Source: Bog-793 sp050013835
GTDB lineage: Bacteria; Actinomycetota; Acidimicrobiia; Acidimicrobiales; Bog-793
DNA length: 64,000 nucleotides
NCBI GenBank assembly: GCA_050013835.1
Contig: JBEKEM010000008.1
Location: 82,040 to 146,039 of the forward strand
Direction: 5' to 3'
The notes below the pieces were generated by a model, which did no database searches, was not told where the DNA came from, and saw only the letters and a list, made by a program, of their open reading frames with translations. Both the position numbers and the translations under genes were made by a program. Every line of letters starts with the position of its first letter. Within the stretch, counting starts at the first letter, position 1. This document shows positions 9,100 to 18,359 of this stretch, in pieces.

Positions 9100-10509
9100 T
9101 TAGCAGCCGGAGCTGCCATTGGAGTTGATGCACCTGCTTGAGCTCTTCACCGTCCAGCCGGCCAGCCTGGCGTCATTCGCCAGAGCCAAGGCGAACGAGT
9201 TGATCGACTTGCCGAGTGTGCTCGGCGGGGTGGCGGTCACGGCCGGCACCACTGTCGATGCCCAGGCTGCGTCGGTGCTCCACGGAGTCGGGCCCCAACC
9301 GTTCCAGACCTCGGCTGCTGCCGTCTCCCATGCTTTCCCAGTTCCCGTCGGGTCGGCGAAGACGCTGCCAAACTTGCTGACATAGCCGGCCTGGTCCGCC
9401 ACGTAGTCGGGCAGGCCCGCGTCGACGCCAACTTTTTGGATCTTCGGGCTTGTCGACATGAACTCAGCGAACGCGGCCGCAGCAGCCGGCTGGGTGCTGT
9501 GGCTCGACACGAGCCACAAACCGCCGCCGAGGGCGCCGGTGATGTGGGCGTTGCGGACTGACACCGGCGGCGCATAGGCCGCCATCGTGCCGTTCGGCAC
9601 GCCGTCCGGCGCCGCCTTGCCGTTCTCGAACACGGCGGTCCCATACCACAGCGGCCCGACCATCATGACGACCTTGGCAGCGGGGAAGCCCCCGGCTGCA
9701 AAGACGTAGGTGTCGGTGATGGCGTTGCCCTCGAGCCCTGAATTGTCAAGCAGGCTGTCGATCCCCTTGCAGCCGGGCTGCGTCGGGTCGATCTCGACCG
9801 TGTTCGGGCCGACGACGTCATCGAGCGGACACCCGTTGCCCCAGTAGAGGAAGTCGTCATCGAACTCGTCGCCGATGTCCCCGACGATGTAGCCGGCGCC
9901 GGGGTGGTTCTTCTGGAGCGCTTGTCCGTCTGCGACGATCCCTCCCCAGGTCGTCGGAACTGGCGCGGTGCCAAACAGGCTCGTGTACAAACCCTGGTTG
10001 ACCCAGAGCACGTCCGCGGCGGTGTCATTGCGCAGGCAGACGACCTCGCCCGAGGGTGTGGTGCAGGCGCTCATGCTCTTGCCCGCATAGCCCTTGAGAA
10101 CGCTCTTCGGGAGGTAGTTCTTCAGGTTGAGCAGGTCATTGTACGGCGCCGTTCCGAGCTGGACCGCGTCGTAGTTCTGCGAGTCGAACATCACATCCGG
10201 CGCGTTCGAAGGCCAGCCGATGCGGTTCCACAGCGCGAACTTCGACTGCAGTACGCCAGTGCCATTCTCGTTGCCGTTGTAAATAACCCACTTGATGTTG
10301 GCCTTGGGATTGGCCTTCATGTACGCGTTCTCGTACGGAATGCGCGAGGTGTCGATCCAGACGACTAGCGGCTTCGACGACTTCGCTGCTGTTGCTACCG
10401 AAGCCGCCGGTGCCGCGAGTGCAACGCCAGCGACCACAACCGCCGTGAGCGCGACTCGGGTCCGTAATGAGCGACCTCGCCAGGATCTAACGTTGAAAAA
10501 TGAGTTCAT
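9100..10509 (-). CDS. Extracellular solute-binding protein (sugar type)
   Basis: 469 residues: an N-terminal Arg-rich and hydrophobic signal (TRVALTAVVVAGVALAAPAASVA) without a lipobox Cys, then a cluster-B/family-1-type binding fold (LVVWIDTSRIPYENAYMKANP; MMVGPLWYG; AAAFAEFMST). It has an unusual number of Cys and ends in CINSNGSSGC. Lacking a lipobox, it may be tethered by its uncleaved helix. A GGAAGGAG motif lies about 14 nt before ATG 10509, a long spacing. First gene of the operon; ligand unknown, but the enzymes upstream suggest a galactoside or xyloside. Confidence 0.9.
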   Translation of the reverse strand: MNSFFNVRSWRGRSLRTRVALTAVVVAGVALAAPAASVATAAKSSKPLVVWIDTSRIPYENAYMKANPKANIKWVIYNGNENGTGVLQSKFALWNRIGWPSNAPDVMFDSQNYDAVQLGTAPYNDLLNLKNYLPKSVLKGYAGKSMSACTTPSGEVVCLRNDTAADVLWVNQGLYTSLFGTAPVPTTWGGIVADGQALQKNHPGAGYIVGDIGDEFDDDFLYWGNGCPLDDVVGPNTVEIDPTQPGCKGIDSLLDNSGLEGNAITDTYVFAAGGFPAAKVVMMVGPLWYGTAVFENGKAAPDGVPNGTMAAYAPPVSVRNAHITGALGGGLWLVSSHSTQPAAAAAFAEFMSTSPKIQKVGVDAGLPDYVADQAGYVSKFGSVFADPTGTGKAWETAAAEVWNGWGPTPWSTDAAWASTVVPAVTATPPSTLGKSINSFALALANDARLAGWTVKSSSRCINSNGSSGC

Positions 10510-10908
10510 GATCGTGGACTCAACTCCTTCCGTCTTGTGATGCTTGCTTTCGATTCAGACTGCAACTGCTCCCTTCGTCTCGGCTCCACCACGTAATTGG
10601 CGAGCTCGGGCGGCTGATCGAGACCTGGATCCAATCCGATGCCCGGTTCTCTTGGCGCGCCAACGACAGCCCCTGTTGTAGACCCCGGGGTTCTCGAAGG
10701 ATGGGATTAGAGGTCACGAGAGACTCTCGCGGTAGGTGCAGCTCGGGATTGCCGTGCAGCGGTGCCGAGAGAGAAGGGGGCCGTGCAGGTCACGTGGCTC
10801 GAAGTGGGCGTCATTCGAGGCAGCCCAAACGTACCGGGTCGTGGTGTCCTCTTTCGAGAGCGGCAGCGCCGAATCGGAAATCGTTTGCGAGACTAACTTG
10901 AGCCGCGA
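10510..10908. other. Intergenic region upstream of the binding-protein operon
   Basis: No coding potential that I trust. Must contain the operon promoter (minus strand) and the junction with the IS21 remnant that starts near 10910. Confidence 0.4.
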
Positions 10909-11067
10909 GTGTCATGCAAGTGTAAAGATCGTCCGGAAGTGCACGCCCCCTTGACCTGGGGAACGTCGGTCGAAACGGCGGCGACCGACCATCCGCGAAT
11001 CTTCCAACCCCGGCCCGGAGGCTTCTCCAGGGAAGCCGAAGGCCAGCCGGCAGATCGGGGAAAAAGG

Positions 11068-12200
11068 GTGCGCACCGACACGGAGCGGTGGGCCGAGATC
11101 CGGCGCAAGGTCTTGGTCGGGAGCACTCGAGGCGTTCGATCGTCCGGGACTGCCGCATGGGCGGGAGGACCCCCGGCAAGATCCTCGCCCTCCCCGAGCC
11201 CCGTCTGCCGGGCCACCTCCCGGCGGCGGAAGCCCAAGCTCGAGGATTTCCTGGCCGTCATCGACGAGATCCTGGAGGCCGACGAGGCGTCTCCGGGGGC
11301 CGCGCCAGACCGCTCGGTGGATCTTCGAGCGACTGCGCGACGAGTACGGCTGCGCCGGCGGCATCACCCAGGACCAGGAGGCGGTGAAGGTTGCCAAGGT
11401 CCACGCCGGGAAGGTCTTCGTCCCGCTCAGCGACCCACCCGGGCGGGCCCAGTTCGGCTCCGGCGAGGCGGTCGTGCGCATCGCCCGGGTCGAGTGCAAG
11501 GCGGCGCTGGCGGTGATCATGCTGCCGTGCTCCGGCGTCTGCTTCCTCTCCACCTACCCGGTCGAGTCCACCGGGATCTTCCACTCCGGCCACGTGGCGG
11601 GCTTCGCGTTCTTCGGGGCAGTGCCGGCGAAGACCGACGACGACAACACGTCGGTCGCGGTGCCGAGGATCGTCGGCGACGAGCGCGTCCTCACCAGGGA
11701 GTTCCTCGCTTGCCGAGCCATTTCCTCTTCGAAGAGCACTTCTGCCACGTGGGCCAGGACAACGAAGAGGGCCACCTCGAGACCCGCGTCGGCTAGTCAC
11801 GCCGAAACCTCCTGGCCCCGGTGCCGTCGTTGATGTCCTGGGCGGCGTACAACGATTACCGGCGGCCTGCTGCTTCGCCGACCTGTTCCGCCACGTGCGG
11901 GGCAAGCCCGGCACCGAGACGGAACGGCCGCTCGGCGACCTCGCCGCAATGCTGCCGCTGCCGACCGAGGCCTTCGAGGTCCGGCGGGGCGAGCACACCA
12001 CGGCGACGTGGCTCTCGCTCGTGCGTTTCGACTGCGATGACTACTCGGTGCCGACGGCCTTCGCGCTCCACGAGGTGACCGCCACTGGCGCAATCGAGGA
12101 GGTTCGCATCCTCTGCGGCGACGAGGTGGTGGCCGTTCACCCCCGTCACTTGGACAAGGTCGTGTTGGCCCGGGCCAGGACCTCCTCGGCGCGTCGAGAC
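11068..12200 (+). pseudogene. istA: IS21-family istA transposase, multiply frameshifted
   Basis: Recognisable blocks in order but in three frames: TERWAEIRRKVLVG (11068 on), RKPKLEDFLAVIDEILE, then in another frame IFERLRDEYGCAGG, KVFVPLSDPPG, GFAFFGAVPAK, then HFLFEEHFCHVGQDNEEGH, and finally AAMLPLPTEAFEVRRGEH, LVRFDCDDYSVP and DEVVAVHPRH. These match IstA of the retroviral-integrase (DDE) type. The 3' end and istB are missing. The sequence 10910-11067 (GTAAAGATCGTCCGGAA...) probably holds the left terminal repeats. It separates the two sugar permease operons. Confidence 0.85.
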
Positions 12201-12407
12201 GCTGCGCCGAGGATAAAGCCGGTGAGCGCTGCTCGGGGAGACTGGCACCTTCCTCGAGTGGGGCCCCACGCGCTGCATCGGTGTGAATCCCGATCCTTGC
12301 GCCCTTCGCCATGGCATCTGCTTCTCGGGGTCTGTTCGGAATGTGAACGGACAATGCGGACGGAAAGGGTCTAGCCGGCTCGGATAAAGGAACCACCGCC
12401 GTGAGGC

Positions 12408-13253
12408 CTAGTGAAGCATGCCCTGGAACTGACCAGACCTGATCCACCGTTGCGCGAGGACCAAGACGACGACAACGGGGGCGATCGTCGCTAACAGCAA
12501 GAACGCGATCGCGCTCGGTGGCGAGCTCGTGTGCAGCTGGATCACACCGAGGTATTCCCCGGACGTCTCGCCATTGAACAGCTGAAGGGCGATGCCAAGC
12601 GGCAAGGGGTAGTGGCTAGTTGAGTCGGTCGACCAGTACATGACCCACGGAAGGAAGAAGTTCGTCCAGCTCGCCACGATGTTGAGAAACACGATCAGCG
12701 CCGCGACTGGCTTCGAAAGCGGAACGGCGATGCGTCGGAACACCTTCCATTCGTTGCAACCGTCTGTGCGCGCCGTCTGAAACAGGATATTGAAGCGCTC
12801 GGTCTGGAAGTACAAGTAGGACAGGTAGACGCCGAACGGGAACAGGCTGTAAGGCAAGATGACCGCGAATGGGCTCGTCAGAAGATGCACCTCGTTTGCC
12901 TCGAGGAAGAGCGGCAACACGAGCGCGCTGGTCGGGATCAGCATTATGAGCATCGTGAGGATCAGAAGCACACGTCGACCAGGAAACTCGTGCGTCGCAA
13001 TGGCGTAGCCAGCGGGAACGCAAGTTGCGATGGCGATCGCAGCCCCCGCCGCTGAGTAGATCGTCGAGTTGATCAGCCACACTCCCCACACTCCGAGAGT
13101 GCCGCTGATCAGTCCGAGGTTGCCGCCGAACGCCTCGACGACGAGCCAGATGATGGGCACGATGAAAAACGCCGCAACGAGCGCGAGTAGGACGTACGTA
13201 ACAACCTGGCCCGTCGAAGTCCGTCGCGCGGCCGAATTCGCGTGAGAGAGCAT
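12408..13253 (-). CDS. Sugar ABC transporter permease, MalG type (second set)
   Basis: 281 residues with six helices. The EAA-type loop is degenerate (NILFQTARTDGCNEWKVFRRI), and the tail AQRWIRSGQFQGMLH is shorter than in the first set. ATG 13253 overlaps the stop of the partner gene by one base (TGATG). No binding-protein gene lies in this unit; the nearest is that of the first set, beyond the IS21 remnant. Confidence 0.92.
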   Translation of the reverse strand: MLSHANSAARRTSTGQVVTYVLLALVAAFFIVPIIWLVVEAFGGNLGLISGTLGVWGVWLINSTIYSAAGAAIAIATCVPAGYAIATHEFPGRRVLLILTMLIMLIPTSALVLPLFLEANEVHLLTSPFAVILPYSLFPFGVYLSYLYFQTERFNILFQTARTDGCNEWKVFRRIAVPLSKPVAALIVFLNIVASWTNFFLPWVMYWSTDSTSHYPLPLGIALQLFNGETSGEYLGVIQLHTSSPPSAIAFLLLATIAPVVVVLVLAQRWIRSGQFQGMLH

Positions 13254-14176
13254 CAGTGGCCGACGTCGAACAAGCCGGTGCGGAAGAGAATGACGGCCGC
13301 GCAGATCACGGCGGCCACGAGCAAGTCGACGGCGATCGCAGCCGCATAGTTGAAGTAGTCGTAGTGGAACGCAAGGAAGATAGCGAGCTGATTGGGCGAC
13401 CAGGCCTGGTTCGCGAGCCCGCCCGTCGCCTCACTGATTAGCTGCGGTTCGGCGAACAGCTGCGACCCGGCAGCGAACGCGCCGATCACCATATAGGCGA
13501 TCCATTTCTTTATTAAAGGCAGCTTGATGTAGACGGCAGTACGCCATGCTCCCGCGCCGTCGAGCTTCGCGCTCTCGAGTGCCGCTCGGGGGATTGTCGC
13601 GAGTGCGCCGTGCATGACGACGATCCAGCTCCCGGCACCGCTCCAGAACGCGATCAGTGCGAAGACCACCGGGAGGTGGGCTGGCGCGAGCGAGTCGCCG
13701 AGCGTGTGATAGCCGAGCCAGTTCAACACGAAGCCCCACGGACTCTTGCCCGGTTGCAGCATGAACAGCCAAAGCATCACGCTTGCCGCGCCCGCGAGTG
13801 CTGCCGGAAGATACAACAGGAAGCGGAAAGCGGCGCTAACGCGCTCGTTCAATGAGTGCAGCAGCAGCGACAGGCCGACGACGAAAATGACGAGCGCTGT
13901 GAGCCAGATCCCCAAGAACTTGATGATGTTCTCGAACGCCGGCACGAAGTAGGAGTTGTGGGTGGCGTCTATGAAGTTGTCGAGCCCAGTGAAGTGGGCA
14001 GACAGCGACGTCAGCGCCAGATAGACCACGTAGCCCGCCGGATAGATCCCGATGGCCACGAGCAGCACGACATACGGCGCGACGAACAGGTAGCCCGACT
14101 TGCGCGGTCGCATAGGCGACTTACGTTTCATCCCAGAGCCTGCTGGGCGACGTAGGCCGGTGCCACATTTGTTCAT
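13253..14176 (-). CDS. Sugar ABC transporter permease, MalF type (second set)
   Basis: 307 residues from ATG 14176, which has AGGA 6 nt upstream; a TTG five codons earlier is less likely. Six helices beginning YLFVAPYVVLLVAIGIYPAG; EAA loop AALESAKLDGAGAWRTAVYI. Lies about 105 bp downstream of the GH31 gene and is probably co-transcribed with it, suggesting import of the GH31 substrate. Confidence 0.92.
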   Translation of the reverse strand: MNKCGTGLRRPAGSGMKRKSPMRPRKSGYLFVAPYVVLLVAIGIYPAGYVVYLALTSLSAHFTGLDNFIDATHNSYFVPAFENIIKFLGIWLTALVIFVVGLSLLLHSLNERVSAAFRFLLYLPAALAGAASVMLWLFMLQPGKSPWGFVLNWLGYHTLGDSLAPAHLPVVFALIAFWSGAGSWIVVMHGALATIPRAALESAKLDGAGAWRTAVYIKLPLIKKWIAYMVIGAFAAGSQLFAEPQLISEATGGLANQAWSPNQLAIFLAFHYDYFNYAAAIAVDLLVAAVICAAVILFRTGLFDVGH

Positions 14177-14281
14177 CAGGCGTCCTATCAATACTCTTGC
14201 GGCCGGTCCTAGGCGGCACTACGTGGGGACCCGCCCGGTCGGACCCGTCAGGCGGGCACTATGGGGCGTTCCTTCACAGTG

Positions 14282-16264
14282 TTAGCGTTCCCCGGGCATC
14301 ACGACAGGAAGTTGGACCCCGTCCCTGAGGAAGATGGGGATCCGATCTAATGGCGCCGTGGCGACCACCACCTCCCCGCTTGGCATGGGTGCACCTGTCC
14401 ACGCATCTGCCCACTCGGCACCCGACGGAAGGTAGACCCGGCGCTCCCTGGCACCTTGCTCCAACATGGGCGCCACGAGCAGGTCTCGACCGAACATGAA
14501 CTCGTCCTCGACGCCCCAGGAGCTTTGGTCATCGGGGAAGTCGAGGAGAAGCGGGCGCATGATCGGCACGCCCGTCCTGCTCGTCTCGCTGGCTTGTTCG
14601 TGCAGGTAAGGACGCAACCGCTCCCGCAGCAGGACGAAGTCCCGGGTGATGTGGTAGGCCTCGTCCCCGTAGGACCAGATCTCGTTCGGGCCACCGGACA
14701 TGTCCGCACCCATCGTCACCTGGGGAATGCGGTCCCCGTGCACGCGGAACAACGGGCAAAACGCCCCGAACTGGAACCAGCGCACGAAGAGTTCCTGATA
14801 GCTCGGGTCCTTCGGGTCACCTCCGAAGAAACCACCTATGTCGGTCGTCCACCACGGGATGCCGCTCATCGCCATGTTGAGCCCGGCACGCACCTGATTG
14901 CGGAGCGACTCGAAGGTGGTCGGGATGTCCCCCGACCAGACCGCCGCGCCGTAGCGCTGGCTCCCCGCCCAGGCGGAACGGCATAGCAGGAGGATCTCCT
15001 GCTCTCCGCGTCCAGACATGCCTTCGTAGAAGGCGCGCGCGTGCTCGCGCGGGTAGAGGTTCGCAACCTCGATACCGGGCCCTGCTGAGAACTTCAGACC
15101 CCCGGGACAGCCCGGCTTCATCTCCGGCTCGCAGGCGTCCAGCCAGAAGACCCGGACACCCGCCTCGTAGTAGCTCTTCTCGACTTGCTCCCAGATGTAC
15201 TTGCGAGCGTCAGGGTTGGTGGAGTCGTAGAAGGCGACTCCGATCCAGGAGTCGATTCCCCGCTCGGGCCAGGTGGAGTGGATCGTCGGACCCTGTTCGC
15301 TCGAAATCAGCAAACCCCGCTCCAGCATGGGTCCGAAGTTGGTCGAAAGCGGGCTGAGGGACGGCCAGACCGAGACCATGAGTTTGGTCCCCATGGACTC
15401 AAGTTCGCTCACCATCGCGGCAGGGTCGGGCCACTCGTCGGCGTCGAAGCTCCAGTTCCCGAGGTACTCCCAGTTGAAGAAGTCGCTCACGATCACTGCC
15501 AGCGGGATTCCTCTGCGGTGGTACTCCCGCGCCACGTCGAGCAGCTCCTCCTGCGTGCGGTAACGGAGCTTGCTCTGCCAGAAGCCGCTTGCCCAACCAG
15601 GCAGTTCTGGGGCGTGCCCGGTGACATCCGCATAGCGAGCGAGGATGTCGGCCGGGTTGTCCCCTGCGGTGACCCAGTAGTCGAGCTGGCGCGCGCTGTC
15701 TGCCACCCAGCGGGTGCCGTTGGCAGCAAGCTCGACGCGGCCGACAGCTGGCGAATTCCACAGGAACCCATAGCCCCGGCTCGACACCATGAACGGGATC
15801 GAGACCTCCGAGTTCCGCTGAACCAGGTCCATTACCAGGCCCTTCTGATCCAAGCGCCCGTGACGGTGTTGGCCGAGCCCGTAGAGCTTCTCCCCGTCGT
15901 ACGCCTTGAAGCGTTGTTCTATGCGGTAGTACCCGTTGCCATTGGCCTGGAAGAACCTCGCCCCGGGCCACCAGAAGTGGGCCTTCTCCTCGATGAGCAG
16001 CTCCCGGCCGTCAGCGACGCGCCAGAAGCTGAGCATTCCGTCCGCGGAGACCTGCGCCTTGAGCTTCCCGTTGACGAGAGTCTCCCCGTCACGTCTCGCT
16101 CCGGTCGAAGCCGGCGGGCGGGGCCTGGTGAGTGCGTCCGGCACGTCTTCGACGATCTTCCCCTGGCCGCAACGGACCCTGATCGAATCCTCCCCCCAAG
16201 CCTCCAAGCGCAATCGCTCAATCCCCAAGGAGAGTTCGAGCACGTCGTCACCGTCGTCAAGCAT
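14282..16264 (-). CDS. GH31 glycosidase, probably alpha-xylosidase or alpha-glucosidase
   Basis: 660 residues. A galactose-mutarotase-like N-domain with KLYGLGQHRHGRLDQKG is followed by the (beta/alpha)8 barrel. The catalytic nucleophile Asp is in VFWLDACEPEMKP and the acid/base Asp in VWSGDIPTTFESL; GFFGGDP and VHGDRIP follow. WLDxxEPE is the form I associate with bacterial alpha-xylosidases more than with alpha-glucosidases, but activity is inferred. ATG 16264 has AAAGGTG 6 nt upstream; a longer open frame reaches 16468 but crosses the LacI remnant. No signal peptide, so it acts on imported oligosaccharides. Upstream of the second permease pair. Confidence 0.93.
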   Translation of the reverse strand: MLDDGDDVLELSLGIERLRLEAWGEDSIRVRCGQGKIVEDVPDALTRPRPPASTGARRDGETLVNGKLKAQVSADGMLSFWRVADGRELLIEEKAHFWWPGARFFQANGNGYYRIEQRFKAYDGEKLYGLGQHRHGRLDQKGLVMDLVQRNSEVSIPFMVSSRGYGFLWNSPAVGRVELAANGTRWVADSARQLDYWVTAGDNPADILARYADVTGHAPELPGWASGFWQSKLRYRTQEELLDVAREYHRRGIPLAVIVSDFFNWEYLGNWSFDADEWPDPAAMVSELESMGTKLMVSVWPSLSPLSTNFGPMLERGLLISSEQGPTIHSTWPERGIDSWIGVAFYDSTNPDARKYIWEQVEKSYYEAGVRVFWLDACEPEMKPGCPGGLKFSAGPGIEVANLYPREHARAFYEGMSGRGEQEILLLCRSAWAGSQRYGAAVWSGDIPTTFESLRNQVRAGLNMAMSGIPWWTTDIGGFFGGDPKDPSYQELFVRWFQFGAFCPLFRVHGDRIPQVTMGADMSGGPNEIWSYGDEAYHITRDFVLLRERLRPYLHEQASETSRTGVPIMRPLLLDFPDDQSSWGVEDEFMFGRDLLVAPMLEQGARERRVYLPSGAEWADAWTGAPMPSGEVVVATAPLDRIPIFLRDGVQLPVVMPGER

Positions 16265-16539
16265 CTGGGCACCTTTCAGATTGTCGCGATCTACCCTCAC
16301 CACTTGGCGCACCGCCTCGCGATCCGCCAGATTCCCATCGCCCGGGGCGACGGACTCGGTCCGCCGGTTTGACGGCAAACACGGCGGGCACACCCGCCGG
16401 GCACCGTCCAACGGAGTCCCGAGTGGATGCCTCGAACTCCCCGCCGGTAAGCGACGTGGCAGCGCCACCTCCGTCCCCTGTTCCTTGTTGCTCGTCGCTC
16501 GATTCCATCGGGTCGGTCACCTCTCCTGCTCTGCGCCTA

Positions 16540-16805
16540 CTCGAGCGATGGGCGATCGATGTCGACCGCGCCCCAGCGTGTGGCTTGTAGTTGAGCTCCT
16601 CGATCGACCTGCGGACCCGGGCCCCGGTCGCCTCGGAGCTGCTCCCCCTGCCGCTCAGGACGTAGGAGACGGTGCTCGGGGATACACCGGCGTGGGTTGC
16701 GACCTCAGCGATGGTCGGGCTCCGCAATCCTTCCCCTTGCCCTTGTCTGGCACGTCGAATGCGATAGATAGTCCCTTTCTTCCACGCATCGGACCGTCGA
16801 GTCAA
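16540..16805 (-). pseudogene. LacI-family regulator, DNA-binding domain remnant
   Basis: Contains the LacI helix-turn-helix and hinge: TIAEVATHAGVSPSTVSYVL, then SGRG...VRRSIEELNYKPHAGARS. Right after this the sequence loses register and the sugar-binding domain is absent. It lies just upstream of the GH31 gene, the expected place for its repressor, so local repression may have been lost. There is no ATG and the true start is unclear. Confidence 0.75.
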
Positions 16806-16887
16806 GCCCTCCGGCCGTGGACGTCATCGTGGGCGGCCGTGGGGGACGCCAACGCAACCTTCCTGTCTTCACGGTCTCAGGAGTGCT

Positions 16888-16978
16888 GAGTCGACCACTT
16901 CACTTCCTGGCCTCCCTGTGTGACACGGCAGACGGTTTGATGGGAGACCCCGGCCACCCTGGCCACGTCGTATATGGG
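16888..16978 (-). pseudogene. Second LacI-type helix-turn-helix fragment
   Basis: The minus strand reads PIYDVARVAGVSHQTVCRVT, closely resembling the LacI recognition helices (consensus TIYDVARLAGVS..TVSRVLNG). It is preceded directly by an in-frame TGA and lost again about 10 codons later. A relic of a second regulator gene. Confidence 0.6.
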
Positions 16979-17242
16979 TCACAAAGGGACTGCAAGCTGG
17001 ACCCTCAAGCGTTCTTGTGCTTCCTCTCGCACTGATCGGAGACAGGGGTTATGCGTAGGCGGGTCCCAAGTCATCGGTGGACAAGCGCATGTCGAGGTGG
17101 TCAAAGGTCTTCTAAGGGCACACCAAGTAATCAGAGGCATCATTCAAATGGACGGACTCACCAACGGTAAAGGTGCAACCGTTTCCGGGACCTGGGGTGG
17201 GCTGCGGTGCCATCCAGCTGACCGGCGTTGTCCAAGCGAGAA
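16979..17242. other. Short degenerate spacer
   Basis: No open frame with recognisable content; separates the LacI remnants from the dehydrogenase gene. Confidence 0.4.
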
Positions 17243-18289
17243 TCAGCGACCGTGCGGGTCCGCCACGACGAGGATCTTCACCTCGCCCCCCGCCGCGATG
17301 GCGGCGAAGGCTTCGGGTGCGCGCGGCAGCGGGAAGGTGGCGGTGATGAAACGATCCGCATCGAAGCTGTCACTGGCGATGATCCCGATGGCCGTTTCGA
17401 AGTCCTGCCAACAGTACGTGGCCGCCCCCTGGATACGGATCTGATACTCCTGGATCACCGGCAGGTCGACGCTCGCGTACTTGCGAGGACCTCCGAGAAC
17501 TACGACGGTGCCTCCCTTGATGGCCATCTTGATTGCCTGCCCGAGGGTGGCTTCGTTGGCAACACAGTCGATGACGAAGTCAGCGCTCTCGCCGAGCTCG
17601 CCCCGGACGGCGGCAGCGAGGTCCCCGGTCGCAGCGTCGACCACGGCGTCGGCTCCAAGGTCCAGGGCCAACTGGCGCTTGGACTCCAGCAGGTCGGTAC
17701 TCACGATCTTGCCGGCTCCGGCCCGGCGGGCTGCAGTGAGAGCCAGCAGCCCGATCGTGCCTGCGCCGAGGATGGCGATGGCCTTGCCTTCGAGGTCGCC
17801 GGCCAGCCGCACGGCGTGCACAGGAGTAGCGAGAGGCTCGACGAGCGCCGCCTGGTGGTCGCTGAAGTCTTTGGGGATCTTGTGCAGCCGTGCCGCCGGT
17901 GCGGAAAAGACGTCGGCCATCCCGCCCTCCCGGAACCCGCAGCCGAAGAACTGGAGGTTCTCGCAGAGGTTCTCGGCATTGGTCCTGCAGGGTTTGCAAT
18001 GACCACAGGGAAGCGTCGGCTCGACGGTGACGCGGTCACCGATCTCGACGTTGCCGACGTCGTCGGCGACGCCGACGACGACGCCAACCACCTCGTGACC
18101 GGGGTAGAAGGGCGGCTTGAGGAAGGCGTGCTCGCCATGGGCGCCTGCCTTGTCTGAACCGCACACGCCACAGACCAACATCTCGAGCAGGGCCTCACCT
18201 GCCTCGAGCACAGGAACTGGCTCGGTGGTCAACTCGACCACATCGGGGGAACTGACGACGACGCGTCGCCGCATTGAAGTTGTGGTCAT
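17243..18289 (-). CDS. Zinc-dependent medium-chain polyol/alcohol dehydrogenase
   Basis: 348 residues, cytoplasmic. Catalytic zinc ligands: Cys in LVCGVCGSD (about 40-43), GHE (64-66); structural zinc lobe CGHCKPCRTNAENLC (Cys 95, 98, 101, 109); Rossmann motif ILGAGTIGLLAL. This is the sorbitol/galactitol/threonine dehydrogenase branch of the MDR family, normally oxidising a polyol with NAD. It lies 70 bp downstream of the kinase-GatZ fusion on the same strand, which suggests a polyol-to-ketose step, for example galactitol to tagatose; that assignment is inference. Confidence 0.9.
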   Translation of the reverse strand: MTTTSMRRRVVVSSPDVVELTTEPVPVLEAGEALLEMLVCGVCGSDKAGAHGEHAFLKPPFYPGHEVVGVVVGVADDVGNVEIGDRVTVEPTLPCGHCKPCRTNAENLCENLQFFGCGFREGGMADVFSAPAARLHKIPKDFSDHQAALVEPLATPVHAVRLAGDLEGKAIAILGAGTIGLLALTAARRAGAGKIVSTDLLESKRQLALDLGADAVVDAATGDLAAAVRGELGESADFVIDCVANEATLGQAIKMAIKGGTVVVLGGPRKYASVDLPVIQEYQIRIQGAATYCWQDFETAIGIIASDSFDADRFITATFPLPRAPEAFAAIAAGGEVKILVVADPHGR

Positions 18290-18359
18290 GGCATCTCCTC
18301 GTATTTGTCTGTGAAGTCCGCGTGTTCACGGGCCGGAACCGGACCGGGTCCTGAAGCGT

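Noticed and set aside
14282..16468. A 728-codon version of the GH31 gene
   Set aside because: The extra 68 codons run into the LacI remnant and show no GH31 similarity; ATG 16264 has a proper ribosome site.
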